NCBI GenBank assembly: GCA_964017155.1
Contig: OZ024856.1
Location: 46,308,610 to 46,372,609, forward strand
Length of the DNA stretch: 64,000 nt
Direction: 5' to 3'
From: Oasisia sp. SBJ-2009
Taxonomy: Eukaryota; Annelida; Polychaeta; Sabellida; Siboglinidae
The notes beneath the pieces were generated by a model. The model made no database searches, was not told the DNA's origin, and saw only the letters and a program-made list of their open reading frames with translations. Numbering within the stretch: position 1 is the first letter of the stretch; the number at the start of each line of letters is the position of its first letter. Of the stretch, positions 1-11,440 are shown piece after piece. The translations under genes were made by a program, and so were the position numbers.

Positions 1-3000
1 TCTAGTTCATGGTATCCACTCCAGTCCATAAGGGTATTAAGACTAGTCAAAGTATACACACTTTATAATTTACCCCAAAGTAAGACTTGTTAATTTGAAC
101 ACCATCTGCAATTTAACTGTACCTAAAATGAGCCAATCCTTGGGATATTTGCAATGTTTATATACATTTTATTATACAGTTTACTGACAATTTCATTTCA
201 AACATATTTATCCACATGGGTTATTTCTCTTTCCAAATGTGAAGGTAAATCAGAAAATGAAAGGCCAAAGTTGAGCAATCCTGTTGTGCCAGAGCTGCTA
301 AATATACTAGTGTAAATGTAATACAGAATAATTCTTTCTGCTGATGACTCAACGTGTGGGAATTACTTAATGCACACAAGCTGCAAGTAGACCTACAAGC
401 TCAGCACTATGCACTACAAGCACAGTACAGACCAACTGATCACACATGACAGCTACAGCTGGCTCACAGTTTATTCAACTCAAATAACCTAAGTACTGGG
501 TTCATATGGACAACTAATTTAAACATTCACTGAATTTTCTCAGACCAACAAAGGACTACAAAATTTGACATTTTACAATAACTTCTCAGTTTATCTATGA
601 TCACCCAAGCCATTTAATCATCCACTCAATTCACTGATTTTATCTAAACCTAAGTCAAAGTGTAAAAGAATATCAGAAAATGGCATTTTGCACAAATGCA
701 CACATCTTAACAAATAAATTACGTCAAATTCATAGTGATAATTACCCCCGGTATATCTACAGAATCAAAGCTCAGACCTAGATAAAAGGTTGGCCAATCA
801 CAGGAATCAATAAAGTAGCATTAAAGTTGTCAACAGGTCTATTTGGTATGCTAGGGAGCTAAGAAGGATAAACAAGGTTACAAATAATTAAAGTCCTTAG
901 TTTTAAAACAGAAAATTATTATATTTATAACTATTTGGACACTGAAAGGAATATAAAATGTACTCTATGTTTACACTGTATATAGCTGCATGTGAGTAGT
1001 TTTTGGGCCTATGCCAAGAAACTACTTAAATTAATGGGGATGATTCTGGAGACAAGGTACCAATTTTCCAATTACAACATCCCTAGGTGTGCCACATTTT
1101 ATCTGCCATAAGATTTTACAGCACCAATAAATTTACCATTTACTATTAGATGGGCAATTTATGGACATAAAACAAATACCCTGACCTGTGAGATGACCTG
1201 ACTGAGGGGGCAATAGCATTAGCACCTACAGTAATAATGACACTTAGATCTTAACTTATCAACGAAACATTTATCACAACATAGAATACTTTATAACAAG
1301 ATGTGATTGACAGTGACAAGAAAGAAATGTTAGACCGCAAAGAGTCAAAAACAACTAACATCCATCATTATCTGCATCATGTTGATTGGATATGTGCCAG
1401 TGTTACTGTTTAGTCTCCGTTGCTTTAAATGTATTCACTTGAGGATATTACATTCTAACCGAACTTCCCTGTTTTTGCAAGCAGTTGGCAATAAAGATGA
1501 GGAATCATACCATTACAGTTGCATCAATCACATGAGAATGGACTTTCACTGTTTTGACGCTTAATAAGCCAATTTAGAACCAAAACCTTGAGCCATGTTC
1601 ATTAAGAAAATGTATATATTTCCAATAAAACGCATCAGCAAATCCTTCTTACAAGAGCAAACGCAGGATTTAGTGGTAGTTTAGGTGTGTTCTGATGAAG
1701 ACATGAGGTGCCCTTTGAGAGGGTATATTTTCAAATAAGTCCATAATCCACAGGAGCCCACAAAAACCATATATGTAATTGATATAATAGGCAGCAGCAG
1801 CTGCATTGAGGGTAACCCTAACCCAACAGCTGTTTATTGTAGACCCCGTGCACTGGCAAATCTGAGGTAAGTTTGCAAATCTCTGAAGCAACAAACCATG
1901 TCCCTGTATAATCAACACATCGTTTTTCCACGAGAGGATTTTAAATCATGCATTCAAACATCTGAATGCCATGTAATTCCAATGGCGCCACTGAACATTC
2001 CTAGTTGACATGTTAATTTTCTGAACGGACAGCATCTTTTCATACTTTCAGTTCTCAGATACCGGTGAAGAGTTAATCAGTTCCTGTCAGTCTCCGTAAT
2101 CAGAGTCAGCATGGCAGGAATACACAGATTGCAACCAAATACGCAACAGGAAAGTGTAGACTTAGCCTGAGATCACTTGATAAATATACTCAACTTTTGG
2201 ACTTTTGGAAAATGTTATCCCACAGCAGGAAATATCCAGAAAATATAGACAATGAATGTAATGGGTAATTTGCCAATTTGTACAACAGATACATAAAATC
2301 CAGGGTCAGGAAGGGTTGTGTCATTGTCTATTTAACAATAACACTTCCCATTTCTTGAAACCTGAAGACGACGTTTCAGTCAGGTTTTGTGAGTTGGTTG
2401 AATGTATTTGCATAAAAGGTAAGCTTAGACATTAGACTGGCCGACATTATTATCTCAATTCCTGTGTGCTCTTTGGGCCCACCACATGACCTGTCAGTGC
2501 CCTGAACTAACACAGTAATAATGTTCACAAAACAGTTCCATCTCTATTCAGGGTAGTACAGATAATTACACAGTACTCAGGTTCCAAATGACAAATCCCG
2601 GACTTTAGTAATGCGTTAACTTTCTTAAGCAGCATAAAGTTACACCTCTGCACTGGGTGATCTCTCTTGAAGTCGAGCTGATTGCCAAAATGACTATCTT
2701 CACAACAGGCGAGAAACATGAGTTCACATACCTCGCACGGTTAGCACACACTTCGGGCGTTGGAACTACACCTCCTGTTGGTACTGCGCAACCCGTTTAT
2801 GTTTATTCTTCGCAGAACAGGAGTGAACGTCACCTGCTAACAAAGGCTGTCAGAGCAAATAATCACTATAACCATTTAACGTGGTGATATCAATTGAAAG
2901 GAAGGCTCGGTTCCTCGGGCGACACAACGGGAATGTCAACCGACTGATGGCTGGCTAAATTGCCATTAGGGTACAACATGAAAACAAGCACTTCATGTGA

Positions 3001-4631
3001 CAGATGACACGTCTACAAACCACTGGCTGATGGCATGGAATAGTAGGTTGACTGGCTCCTGTAGTCCCGTTCATACACAACATTTAGAATGTTACATCAT
3101 GAATATGAACAAAACATAAAATACAGTTTCACATCATGTTATTTAATTTATAAATAATTATGTTCTGATCAGCACAAGTTGATGTGGTTGATTCGGTTAT
3201 TCATGAATCTGTGAATTAAGCAGTCACTTGTAATTAACTCGGCCATCCCCTACCAGTAGTTTTATGGGTTTTTATTTCATGGCTATTGAAAAATAAACTA
3301 GAATGTAAAATAATTATTTAATGAAACACAAAAAAAGTTGCTGAACAATTAACAAAAACTGTTCATTTGACCAAATGAATGGATGTGGAGTTGTAATCTA
3401 CCAATACTAAGAGTATTACTAACAGTATTTTTTATTTAGTTTACAAGTACATCTTTATTAATTTATGGACATTAAACACAACTTGTAAACTTCAAGTTTT
3501 TCAAAGTGCCACAATCTAGCCCACATTAACATTTCTCTTAGAATAGACCAACTGAAGGTTTCTGTTGGAAAAATTCTTCACAGATTAAAAGTAATAAACA
3601 TTTCTATGCTTCTATTAATGTAATAAAACCGAGTTGTTATAAATGCCTCGTCTTTACAATTATCCTCTTTGCACACATGGTGGTTATTCGGTTACTAATT
3701 ATAGTAAAAGTTATCTACCTAAATAACATGTATGAAAGATCAAAATAATGGCATACGGGATATTGTTTAATTCTTAAACAAGTAAGTATACAGGTATATG
3801 GGCTTCTACTAGATTTGAACTGTCAATACTTCAATGCCCATTCATATAGTCGAAGTAGGTTATTTGCTACATTAACCTTTAAAAGTAAATAAATCTGTTA
3901 AAAAATCTTGGCACAGTTTCAATGCAAGATTGCCATAAAAAGCCAGGAAACAAACTGTAATCTGATGACATTAGACCCTGAATTGATAACTATCTGAAGG
4001 CAAGATTTCATCTTTGTATACGCAAAGAAAGTGTTAACTACACATAAATGATCTGTTAGAATTACATGAAAGGAAAGTTTGATTATCTCAGGCAGAACAT
4101 TTTCATTCATGAAACAGGTGCAATTCAGTCCATTCATGAAGTTATGTGCACTGCAGCACTACATATCACCTGATCTCCATTTTGTTCATGTGCCCACAGC
4201 CTTTCAACATAAAGGCCTATGTTACAGGTAGCCTAGGCTAGAGGGAAGTCACCCGAGGTAGTCTTTGCCTAGACCTGAGCCAGTAGCATGGGTTGTAGAC
4301 TAGGGATCTGTCTATAAAAAGTGAGTCAGAATAAAGTCTTAAAGCAAACAGAAAAAGTCAAAGAATTGAAAGATTACATTTTTTACTTAAATTAGCCTAC
4401 ACTTATTCTTTCTCTCAGTTAGTAACTCTCATACTTAAACTAGACTATGTACAGTATAATTCAGAGCAGACAGTATTTAGTTTTATCATAAAAAATCCTT
4501 TATGGTTAACATTTTTCATACTCATCTCTAATCTATCTCATCTCTAACAGACCGACTGACTTTGATTTCACCATTATCACTTTTTTCCCAAATTTGATAC
4601 CTCAATTGTGTAACTCAATGTCAACCCAGGC
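1..4631. other. AT-rich noncoding stretch, no gene seen
   Basis: I see no supported gene here. Open frames are all under about 85 codons, show no recognisable domain and are broken in every frame. The sequence is AT-rich with many TTTATT/AATAAA-like strings and no long repeat. It could be intergenic or intronic DNA. A short CCCTAACCC telomere-like string near 1811 is too short to mean anything. Confidence 0.6.
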
Positions 4632-4691
4632 AAAACATTTTTAAAAGAAAATGTTTTACGATGTATTGCTCTTTTGTGGTCAAAAGAGCAA
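4632..4691. repeat. Two adjacent perfect inverted repeats (twin hairpins)
   Basis: The first inverted repeat has 10-bp arms (AAAACATTTT at 4632-4641, AAAATGTTTT at 4648-4657) and a 6-nt loop. The second has 11-bp arms (TTGCTCTTTTG at 4666-4676, CAAAAGAGCAA at 4681-4691) and a 4-nt loop. Both are exact. A third imperfect dyad (AAGTGGGCCACTT) follows near 4733-4745. Function is unknown. They could be the remains of a foldback or rolling-circle transposon terminus, but no CTRR end was seen after the second hairpin. Confidence 0.7.
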
Positions 4692-5040
4692 CTCTCACCC
4701 AAATGCAGCGTTTCCCCTGCTATATGATGAACGAAGTGGGCCACTTTGCTGGTTTTCTAAGCCACCTCGCTCAAAATAGACCAGAATTGCCACAGGTCTA
4801 TTAACTATTTCTTGCTATAAACACGTTTACATGTTGCTATCTTGTAGCTGTGCATTTGTTTCCTCTCTATTTTCCAGGGAACATGTTAAAACACCATTCA
4901 GAATGCACCATTTTGATGAGTTTTAAAAATAATTCTATGTTATGTAGCCATGCCCCTGGACCCACAAAGTGCGCATCACGCATTCAGGGCTCGCTCAGCC
5001 CTTCCAACCACCTCACCTATCATTTTACACAGCCGTAGCC
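4692..5040. other. Noncoding spacer before the hexamer array
   Basis: No gene or repeat is seen, apart from the imperfect dyad near 4733. The open frame of about 60 codons here has no family signature. Confidence 0.5.
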
Positions 5041-5178
5041 GCAGCCTCAGGCTCAGGCTCAGGCTCAGGCTCAGCCTCAGCCTCAGCCTCAGCCTCAGGC
5101 TCAGCCTCAGCCTCAGTCTCAGCCTCAGCCTCAGCCTCAGGCTCAGCCTCAGGCTCAGGCTTAGCCTCAGGCTCAGGT
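5041..5178. repeat. Hexanucleotide minisatellite (CAGCCT/CAGGCT)n
   Basis: About 23 copies of a 6-bp unit alternate irregularly between CAGCCT and CAGGCT, with a few CAGTCT or CTTAGC variants. A strongly degenerate continuation (GCCTAA/GGCTAA-like units) runs on to about 5296. Because the period is a multiple of three, several frames on both strands stay open and give fake Ala-Ser-Gly or Leu-Ser-Arg proteins. There is no start context, splice signal or nonrepeat flank to suggest that any of these is translated. Confidence 0.9.
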
Positions 5179-5300
5179 CAGGGAAACACTGCAAATGTTT
5201 CCCACTCTTAGACTTAGTCTTTGCCACTACCACGCTAAACCTAAGGCTAATGCCAAAGCCCAAACCTAGCCTACGCGTAAGCCTAAGGCTAAGCCACAAA

Positions 5301-6660
5301 TAAATATATATGGCACAAAAAATAATAATTTTGTCATAATAAAAACAATTACCTATTTAATAAAAAACTAAAAACTAAAAAGCATGACGTTGAAATTGTC
5401 AGATCTGGTGCGCACATATAGGCAAAACATTTTAGCAGCGAAATCGAGGTGGATCTGGACTCGACAAAAGTTCTTATTAAGCTTAACGTCAGTAACTGCA
5501 ACAAGAAGATTCCACAATAAACGTACATAAATAACAACGTTCTTCTTTAGCATGCTATGAAGTATCGTCGACAAAGTCAAAGACGCGCGACGTTAAAATG
5601 GCGGCGGCCCACTAACGTTTATGATCGCTAGGGGCGCGTTGGAGGGCTAAGTGTGGCTTTAGCAAGCATTTCTAACTTATTGTCTGATATTTATGCATTA
5701 TATACAATGATCGAATACATATTTACAAATTTTATAATGCATTACTGCTAGTTAATGCTGTTTTTATCAAGGGAAATTGCATTTCAAATCAAGAGGTACT
5801 CTTATTATCATTATAACATTACCCGCCAGGTGGCGGTAGTGATTGTTAGTAGACCGGCGGTATGTAAATTCTGTACTTTGCCTACTCTCTTTTATGGCGT
5901 GATGTAAGTTATTTTACGTTTATAGTACATATATATGGATTTTGTAATCTATGTTTCTAAAAAAAACGCTGTGCATTTCATTTTTACTCACAACTGTGTA
6001 GTACCTATACTTGCATCTCTCCAACCAGTTATACTTATACTGCAGTGACAATGTCCACCCTACGCCGGGGCTACGGCTACGCCGACGCCGGCTACATCTT
6101 ACCGGATAATTGAATGTGCTGACACCTCCTGAAATAATCAGTCATAAATTATGCTTTATTGCGTAATATGTAGGATCTTAGGCGTTCCATGCGCACCGAT
6201 TAACAGCTCCATAACAATATGACAGAGTTTAGTAGAAACGAAATTGGCGTAATTGTCTGCATAGACGGGTACGCATCATAGTGGCGCCTCCAAGTGATCA
6301 TACTCATCATCAATTATTTGCATTAGAGCGGCAATTTTACGGTTTCCGCCCATTACGAAAGCTAATAGCGGAAGAAGTTCTACGACAAATGAACGCATCG
6401 ATTTCTCTATTGGCCCTCTCCATTCGTCCATCCCTATTCTTTCTGGCCCTCTTCTGAAACCTCTGTGTGCGCATCATGTCAAGTAATCTAATCAGAGAGA
6501 AGACGTCCCGGTAATACAAATCGATATGCTACCGTTGTGCGTTATTACTGAGACTATATTCGCTGGGTTCGAAAGGTTGCAATATCGGAAGGTCGTTCAT
6601 AGTTCGACAGTTTACGGAACTGTTGTTCTCCAGCACTTACAGCCGTTGTCTATTTAGATT
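5301..6660. other. Noncoding stretch with CpG-rich islands
   Basis: No supported gene is present. Two short CpG-rich segments (around 5580-5650 and 6055-6105, the latter with repeated GGCTAC/GCCGAC-like hexamers) interrupt otherwise AT-rich DNA. A CTCF-like motif lies at 5823-5836 and is listed separately. Confidence 0.5.
5823..5836 (+). promoter_or_regulatory. Near-consensus CTCF-type binding motif
   Basis: CCGCCAGGTGGCGG matches the conserved bilaterian CTCF core (CCNCNAGRKGGC) at every constrained position. It also forms an imperfect dyad with 8-bp arms (TACCGCCA / TGGCGGTA). CTCF is an eleven-zinc-finger protein that organises chromatin loops and insulators in many bilaterians. The match is seen in sequence; occupancy is inference. 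A single 14-bp match can arise by chance in a large genome. Confidence 0.4.
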
Positions 6661-7229
6661 CAAGAGACAGAAGAAACAGTGACATCGAGAGAAAGAGAGG
6701 GAGACAGAGAGAGACTGAGAGAGACAGAGAGAGACAGAGAGAGACAGAGACAGAGACAGAGACAGAGACAGAGACAGAGACAGAGACAGAGACAGAGACA
6801 GAGACAGAGACAGAGACAGAGACAGAGACAGAGACAGAGACAGAGGGACAGAGGGACAGAGGGACAGAGGGACAGAGGGACAGAGACAGACAGAGACAGA
6901 CAGAGAGACAGAGACAGACAGAGAGACAGAGAGACAGAGAGACAGAGAGACAGAGAGACAGAGAGACAGAGAGACAGAGAGACAGAGAGACAGAGAGACA
7001 GAGAGACAGAGAGACAGAGAGAGACAGAGAGAGACAGAGAGAGACAGATAGTGACAGAGAGAGACAGAGAGACAGAGAGACAGACAGACAGAGACAGACA
7101 GAGACAGACAGAGACAGACAGAGACAGACAGATACAGACAGATACAGACAGAGACAGACAGAGATAGACAGAGACAGACAGAGAGACAGAGACAGAGACA
7201 GACAGAGACAGAGACAGACAGAGAGAGAC

Positions 7230-7274
<45 letters not shown>

Positions 7275-7335
7275 GAGATACATAGAGAGAGTGAGACAGA
7301 GAGAGACAGAGAAGAGAGACAGACAGACAGACAGA
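6661..7335. repeat. GACAGA-type microsatellite with changing unit length
   Basis: This is roughly 675 bp of almost pure purine-plus-C sequence. The dominant unit changes along the array: GACAGA hexamers (about 6744-6846), GGGACAGA octamers (about 6842-6890), AGACAGAG octamers (about 6900-7020), 10-bp GACAGACAGA-like units with GATA variants (about 7080-7170), then GACA tetramers (about 7230-7275). The long open frames across it (up to 229 codons, Ser/Val/Cys/Leu or Arg/Asp/Glu/Gln strings) are artefacts of the repeat. Confidence 0.95.
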
Positions 7336-7369
7336 GCAAGATTCATGCGCATCACAGATGTGTGCATAT

Positions 7370-7510
7370 TACGTACGCACACACGCACGCGTGCATACAC
7401 ATGCGCATACACACGCACAGGATATTGCGCGTGCGCGCACGCGCACACGCACGCATACGCATACGCATACGCATACGCATACGCACACGCACACGCACCA
7501 CACACACGCA

Positions 7511-7561
<51 letters not shown>

Positions 7562-7641
7562 ACACCACACCCCACGCACGCACGCACGCACGTACACACA
7601 CACACACACCACACCACACCCCACGCACGCACGCACGCACG

Positions 7642-7703
<62 letters not shown>
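7370..7703. repeat. Compound CA / CGCATA / CACG microsatellite
   Basis: Imperfect ACGC and CGCATA units pass into long CA runs. A block of CCACACCACACCCC followed by CACG units is present twice (about 7560-7593 and 7609-7642), so the array contains an internal tandem duplication of about 50 bp. It lies 35 bp from the end of the GACAGA array. The alternating purine-pyrimidine run could adopt Z-DNA. No gene is present. Confidence 0.95.
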
Positions 7704-7706
<3 letters not shown>

Positions 7707-9297
7707 TCATGTCAGCTACGGAGTTCGAATTCCTTCGGCTCCACACTTCTGGATCCAGACGTCTGAGCTATGTCTATGACCTTCCAAAGATTGTCCTACT
7801 GTCCACTGAGGTGTCCACCAGGTTGCTTCCATGCACGCACAAACAGTTCGCTGCTGTATAACCACAATTGCATTATGGTGCATTCTGTGGTTGCACACGA
7901 GATATATAAATATATTCGAAGTTACTCACATTTTAATAATCGATTGCCATAACATACGACGATTTCTCGATAGACGCAAACAGACGGTCTCGCTAAGAGC
8001 GAATCATCGTCGATGCGACACTTGAGTAACCTTCCATTAACAACCGGGGTTATCTTCGTCCATGTTATTTGGGAAGTGGCGTATCGTGATTTAGTTTTTA
8101 CCAAGTTGTCGCGGAGTCAGTGATGCAACAAATACGATTTATGTTATTGATTCAGCGCCAGAGCCGACTCATGAAGTGGGAAACCTGAATTACTTATAAA
8201 AATCACCCAATATAATGTGGAAGTGATTTGACAAAACATAAAAAGACGCATAAGAAGAGATCAAATAAAAGGTTTCGATGTTGAATAGTAAGCGCGTCCT
8301 TAGTTTAAAAAGGCAGTATAATTAAACTGCAGAAAAGAGCTTTATTTAAAACGAAGTGATTTGTTTGTTTGTGGAAACACAGCGACAAAGGATGAACGTG
8401 GGGGGGGGGGCTTTACAGTTACACTGTCCGCGTTTATTTTCGATATAGGTGTTTATTTTCTAAATAATTTGTTTAAAATTTTGCTGACATAACTTTCAAC
8501 TGCAAACATCATTACGGGTTCATCAAACGCTATTCGTCGTAATATTCAAAATGAGAAGTAGGTCTATAGACTGTTTCAGTGTAGGTTTGGACATGAAAAA
8601 GTAGTTTCAGAAGAAGACGGAAAATTACTAAAATTAGTTTTTAATGGGCTGTACCGTGTTAACGTTGGCAGAGTTAATGTGCTTAAACTGAGATTGAGAG
8701 GTATCTGATAAGTGCAGGCTACACACCACTGAACAGACCTACCATCACAGCTGGTCTTTGCAGCGACCGTGTCAGCATGAGCCACGCGATAGCTTAGTGC
8801 TGTGATTTGCGGTCGACGATAAGCCGAGACAGGTGGAGTGTTAAGCTCGATAGTCGGTTCATGTCACAATGCTCTTACAATGTCGCAGGTGTACGATGGT
8901 ACATCTCCATTTGTGTGGTCATTTGAAGCTACTGAAGATAGGCAGTCCATTGAGGATGGTGACATTTGACGACGGTGTTCTTTCGCGGCGTGTGGCCGGT
9001 GTGACATGATAGTTTGGGACAGGTCTGTGTCCCGGCAGGTGGCATAACAAAAACGGTGTCACTTTTGTGGCAATGGTCTTCCATGCGTGAAGATGATAAG
9101 CGATTCAGGTTTTAAGAGGACTCTTCTGTTGCAAATGCCGGTCATTGAACTTAATCGGGGTGTCGAATAACGCGGATTTACCGTAGATGGACCATCATCG
9201 ACCAACTGAAATCACTGTATTTGCGATGCTACATGCATGAAGCATCTTCTCGGCAATCCACAATTTGCTTTAATGTGTACGATTAACTTGCTTTTAA
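7704..9297. other. Noncoding stretch, no gene seen
   Basis: No supported gene is present. A run of ten G lies at 8401-8410. Open frames are short and unrecognised. Composition is mixed, with no repeat that I could align to the rest of the window. Confidence 0.5.
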
Positions 9298-9823
9298 ATG
9301 GATACTCCAGTCAGTGAGAGGTTTACAGTATTATCTTACATAGGTATAATATATTGGTTGTGCCTAGTAATTGTGCATAAAGATCGTTAATAAATAATTA
9401 GTTATAGTTTATTGGTATAAAAAACATGCTATCGTTGATTCAGAACGCTGCCATCTTGAGGCACAGAACCAGTGACGTAAGACAAATTGTTTACGTCACT
9501 GAAAAAGGCAAGGATTGGGGGAATCTTCGCTAAAAAAATGTGATAATGACGTAAACAATCCGCGACGTACTGGAAACATAAAATTCCATTGGACAGATAT
9601 AGGATGTTCGAACGTACATGCGCCAGTGACGTAAGCGGTTTACATCACTGGCGCATAAATCTCAAGATGGCAGCGCCCTGAATCCAACATGGAGTGTTTC
9701 TGGTACAATTATACTGTAATTAATTGTTTATTAACGATCTTTGTGCACAATTACTATGCAAAACCAATATATTATACATATGTAAGTACATAATGTGAAT
9801 CTCTCATTGACTGAAGTACCCCT
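9298..9823. mobile_element. MITE with long terminal inverted repeats, TTAA flanks and nested palindromes
   Basis: The two ends form imperfect inverted repeats of about 163 bp (9298-9460 and 9661-9823), starting ATGGATACTCCAGTCA and, on the other strand, AGGGGTACTTCAGTCA. TTAA stands on both sides (9294-9297 and 9824-9827), as expected of piggyBac-type target duplications. The middle carries two further palindromes around TGACGTAA (9473-9498 and 9619-9655). There is no coding capacity, so it is a non-autonomous element moved by a transposase encoded elsewhere. Arms differ at many sites, so it is an old copy. Superfamily assignment rests only on the TTAA; the ends lack a typical piggyBac CCC start. 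Confidence 0.8.
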
Positions 9824-10708
9824 TTAACAAGTATGATTTAATATGTGGGTTTAACTTCCGAAACATATTTTCCCACTGGTTAAAAAGAACACGCCAAAAG
9901 AAGAAGAGACGATACACATAACAGTTTTAAAGGGATACTAATTACGGTGTATCAGTAAAATATCTTAGTATTCATATTCAATGGGTCTGTTTGTCTTCTG
10001 TCTTGCCGTCTGCCTATCATGTTCGCGAAGCGTTTCATGTAAACACGAGTGAGACGCTTCCGGGAGACAACCCAACAAATTATCGCTGCCCACCCAAGCA
10101 TTCAGCGTAACATGGGCCAGAACATAAAAGCACTACAGGACCAGATTAACGTTGAACAGACCTACAGAAGATAAAGAAGCCGCTTCCTTCGACGTCAGCC
10201 GCGACATCGTTCACTACACGTTATACGACGTCCATACTTTGATCGTTGCGTCGTTTGCCCAATGCCGCATAGCCCACGGCCACGCTGTGTCCGCGCATCG
10301 CAGGTGTTAGCGTGACCGCAGCCCATATCGGCCGTATATGGGGCGTGACGTGACGGACATGGGGTGTTGACGCGATAAACTCTAACTAATGGGACTGTCG
10401 GATCTGTTGAAAGTCTGCTCGGACACTGGTCACTGTGCCGCTAGCTATTCAGGCTTTCCATCACTTGAGGTTCGATTTACACGGGGACATTCAATTACGT
10501 TCTGCAAAAGATATAGAAATCTATAATATAATAATAATTATTACTACAGATGTCTGCAATTCAAACCAACAGGACGCAACAGAATTATAGCTCAAACACG
10601 GGAATTGTGTCGTACTTCAAAATTGGTTTCCTGCTCCTGAATAATACCTATTAAATCCCACATGTAGTCTGTATTCACGAATCCAGGATCTAAGCCCACT
10701 CCAAAAAA
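9824..10708. other. Noncoding stretch, no gene seen
   Basis: No supported gene is present. A string TTTTAAAGGGATACT near 9926 resembles the right-hand end of the neighbouring MITE read on the opposite strand, but no partner end was found. The GC content rises at 10160-10480 without a durable open frame. Confidence 0.4.
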
Positions 10709-10744
10709 ACGAACCGGACATAACCTCACCGGATGTAACCCACT

Positions 10745-10825
<81 letters not shown>

Positions 10826-10870
10826 TGGGGTTATATCTGAGTGGGGTCTCTCCGGTCAGGTTATGTTCGT
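10709..10870. repeat. (TA)n array inside an imperfect inverted repeat
   Basis: About 38 TA units (10748-10823) sit between imperfect inverted arms. The left arm begins ACGAAC at 10709 and contains ATAACCTCACCGGA and CCCACTGACATATA. The complement of the right arm (ending at 10870) begins ACGAAC and contains ATAACCTGACCGGA and CCCACTCAGATATA. The whole could extrude as a cruciform. It may be a MITE whose centre expanded into a TA microsatellite. No target-site duplication was identified. Confidence 0.7.
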
Positions 10871-11084
10871 TGTCCATCGCCACAGGACACATCCAACCGA
10901 GAACATCCTCGCCTCGTCCGTATACGTTGATCGGCTTTGTCCTGCAAACACAATAAAAACACAACTCCTACGAAAGTGTGTTTCTAAAAACAAGTATTTT
11001 CAACAAAATGTGTCCATTTAATGGTGGTGATATTTCATACGCACAGTTGTGGTACAGTATTTTGGTAGTTTAAATACAACGCGG
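10871..11084. other. Short noncoding spacer
   Basis: No gene or repeat is seen between the TA hairpin and the CpG-rich block that follows. Confidence 0.4.
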
Positions 11085-11440
11085 ATGTTTTACCGTCTAC
11101 TCTCTCACGATTGTAACTTAAATATAGCCTGCGGATTGAACGCGTGGGAATTGACGCCAAAATCGTCCGCGTTTGACTCGGCGCGGTCCTACCCTAGACA
11201 CAAAGAGCTTCCGTCCGGAGACGTCTAGCTAGCAGGGCTTTGTCAAAAAACGGGACATCTGCCAGCTTTGACATCCCCGTCTCCGTCGTAATCCGGGCAT
11301 TTACCTCAGCCGTGGCCCCATCTTAATCCCGCTGACGCATCTGTACCGGCCTACACCCCGAGGCGGGCATCATCCCCGGGGCAGGCTCCGGGGACGCGAT
11401 CGGCTAAATCGCCTGCAAGTGCAAGAAGCGCCCGTATTCC
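11085..11440. promoter_or_regulatory. CpG-rich block, possible promoter or enhancer
   Basis: This block is visibly richer in G+C and in CpG than its flanks, with strings such as GGCGCGGTCC, CGTCCGGAGACG and CCCCGAGGCGGG. It contains a TTAATCCC string of the kind bound by Otx/Pitx-type homeodomains. No long open frame or strong donor site crosses it. It could be an unmethylated CpG island or a decayed exon; the regulatory reading is inference from composition alone. Confidence 0.25.

Noticed and set aside
1806..1830. Telomere-like CCCTAACCC string (also near 63864)
   Set aside because: Only one or two degenerate units; no array.
6650..7861. Several long open frames (up to 346 codons) on both strands
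   Set aside because: They are translations of GACAGA and CA microsatellites; no nonrepeat domain, no splice context.
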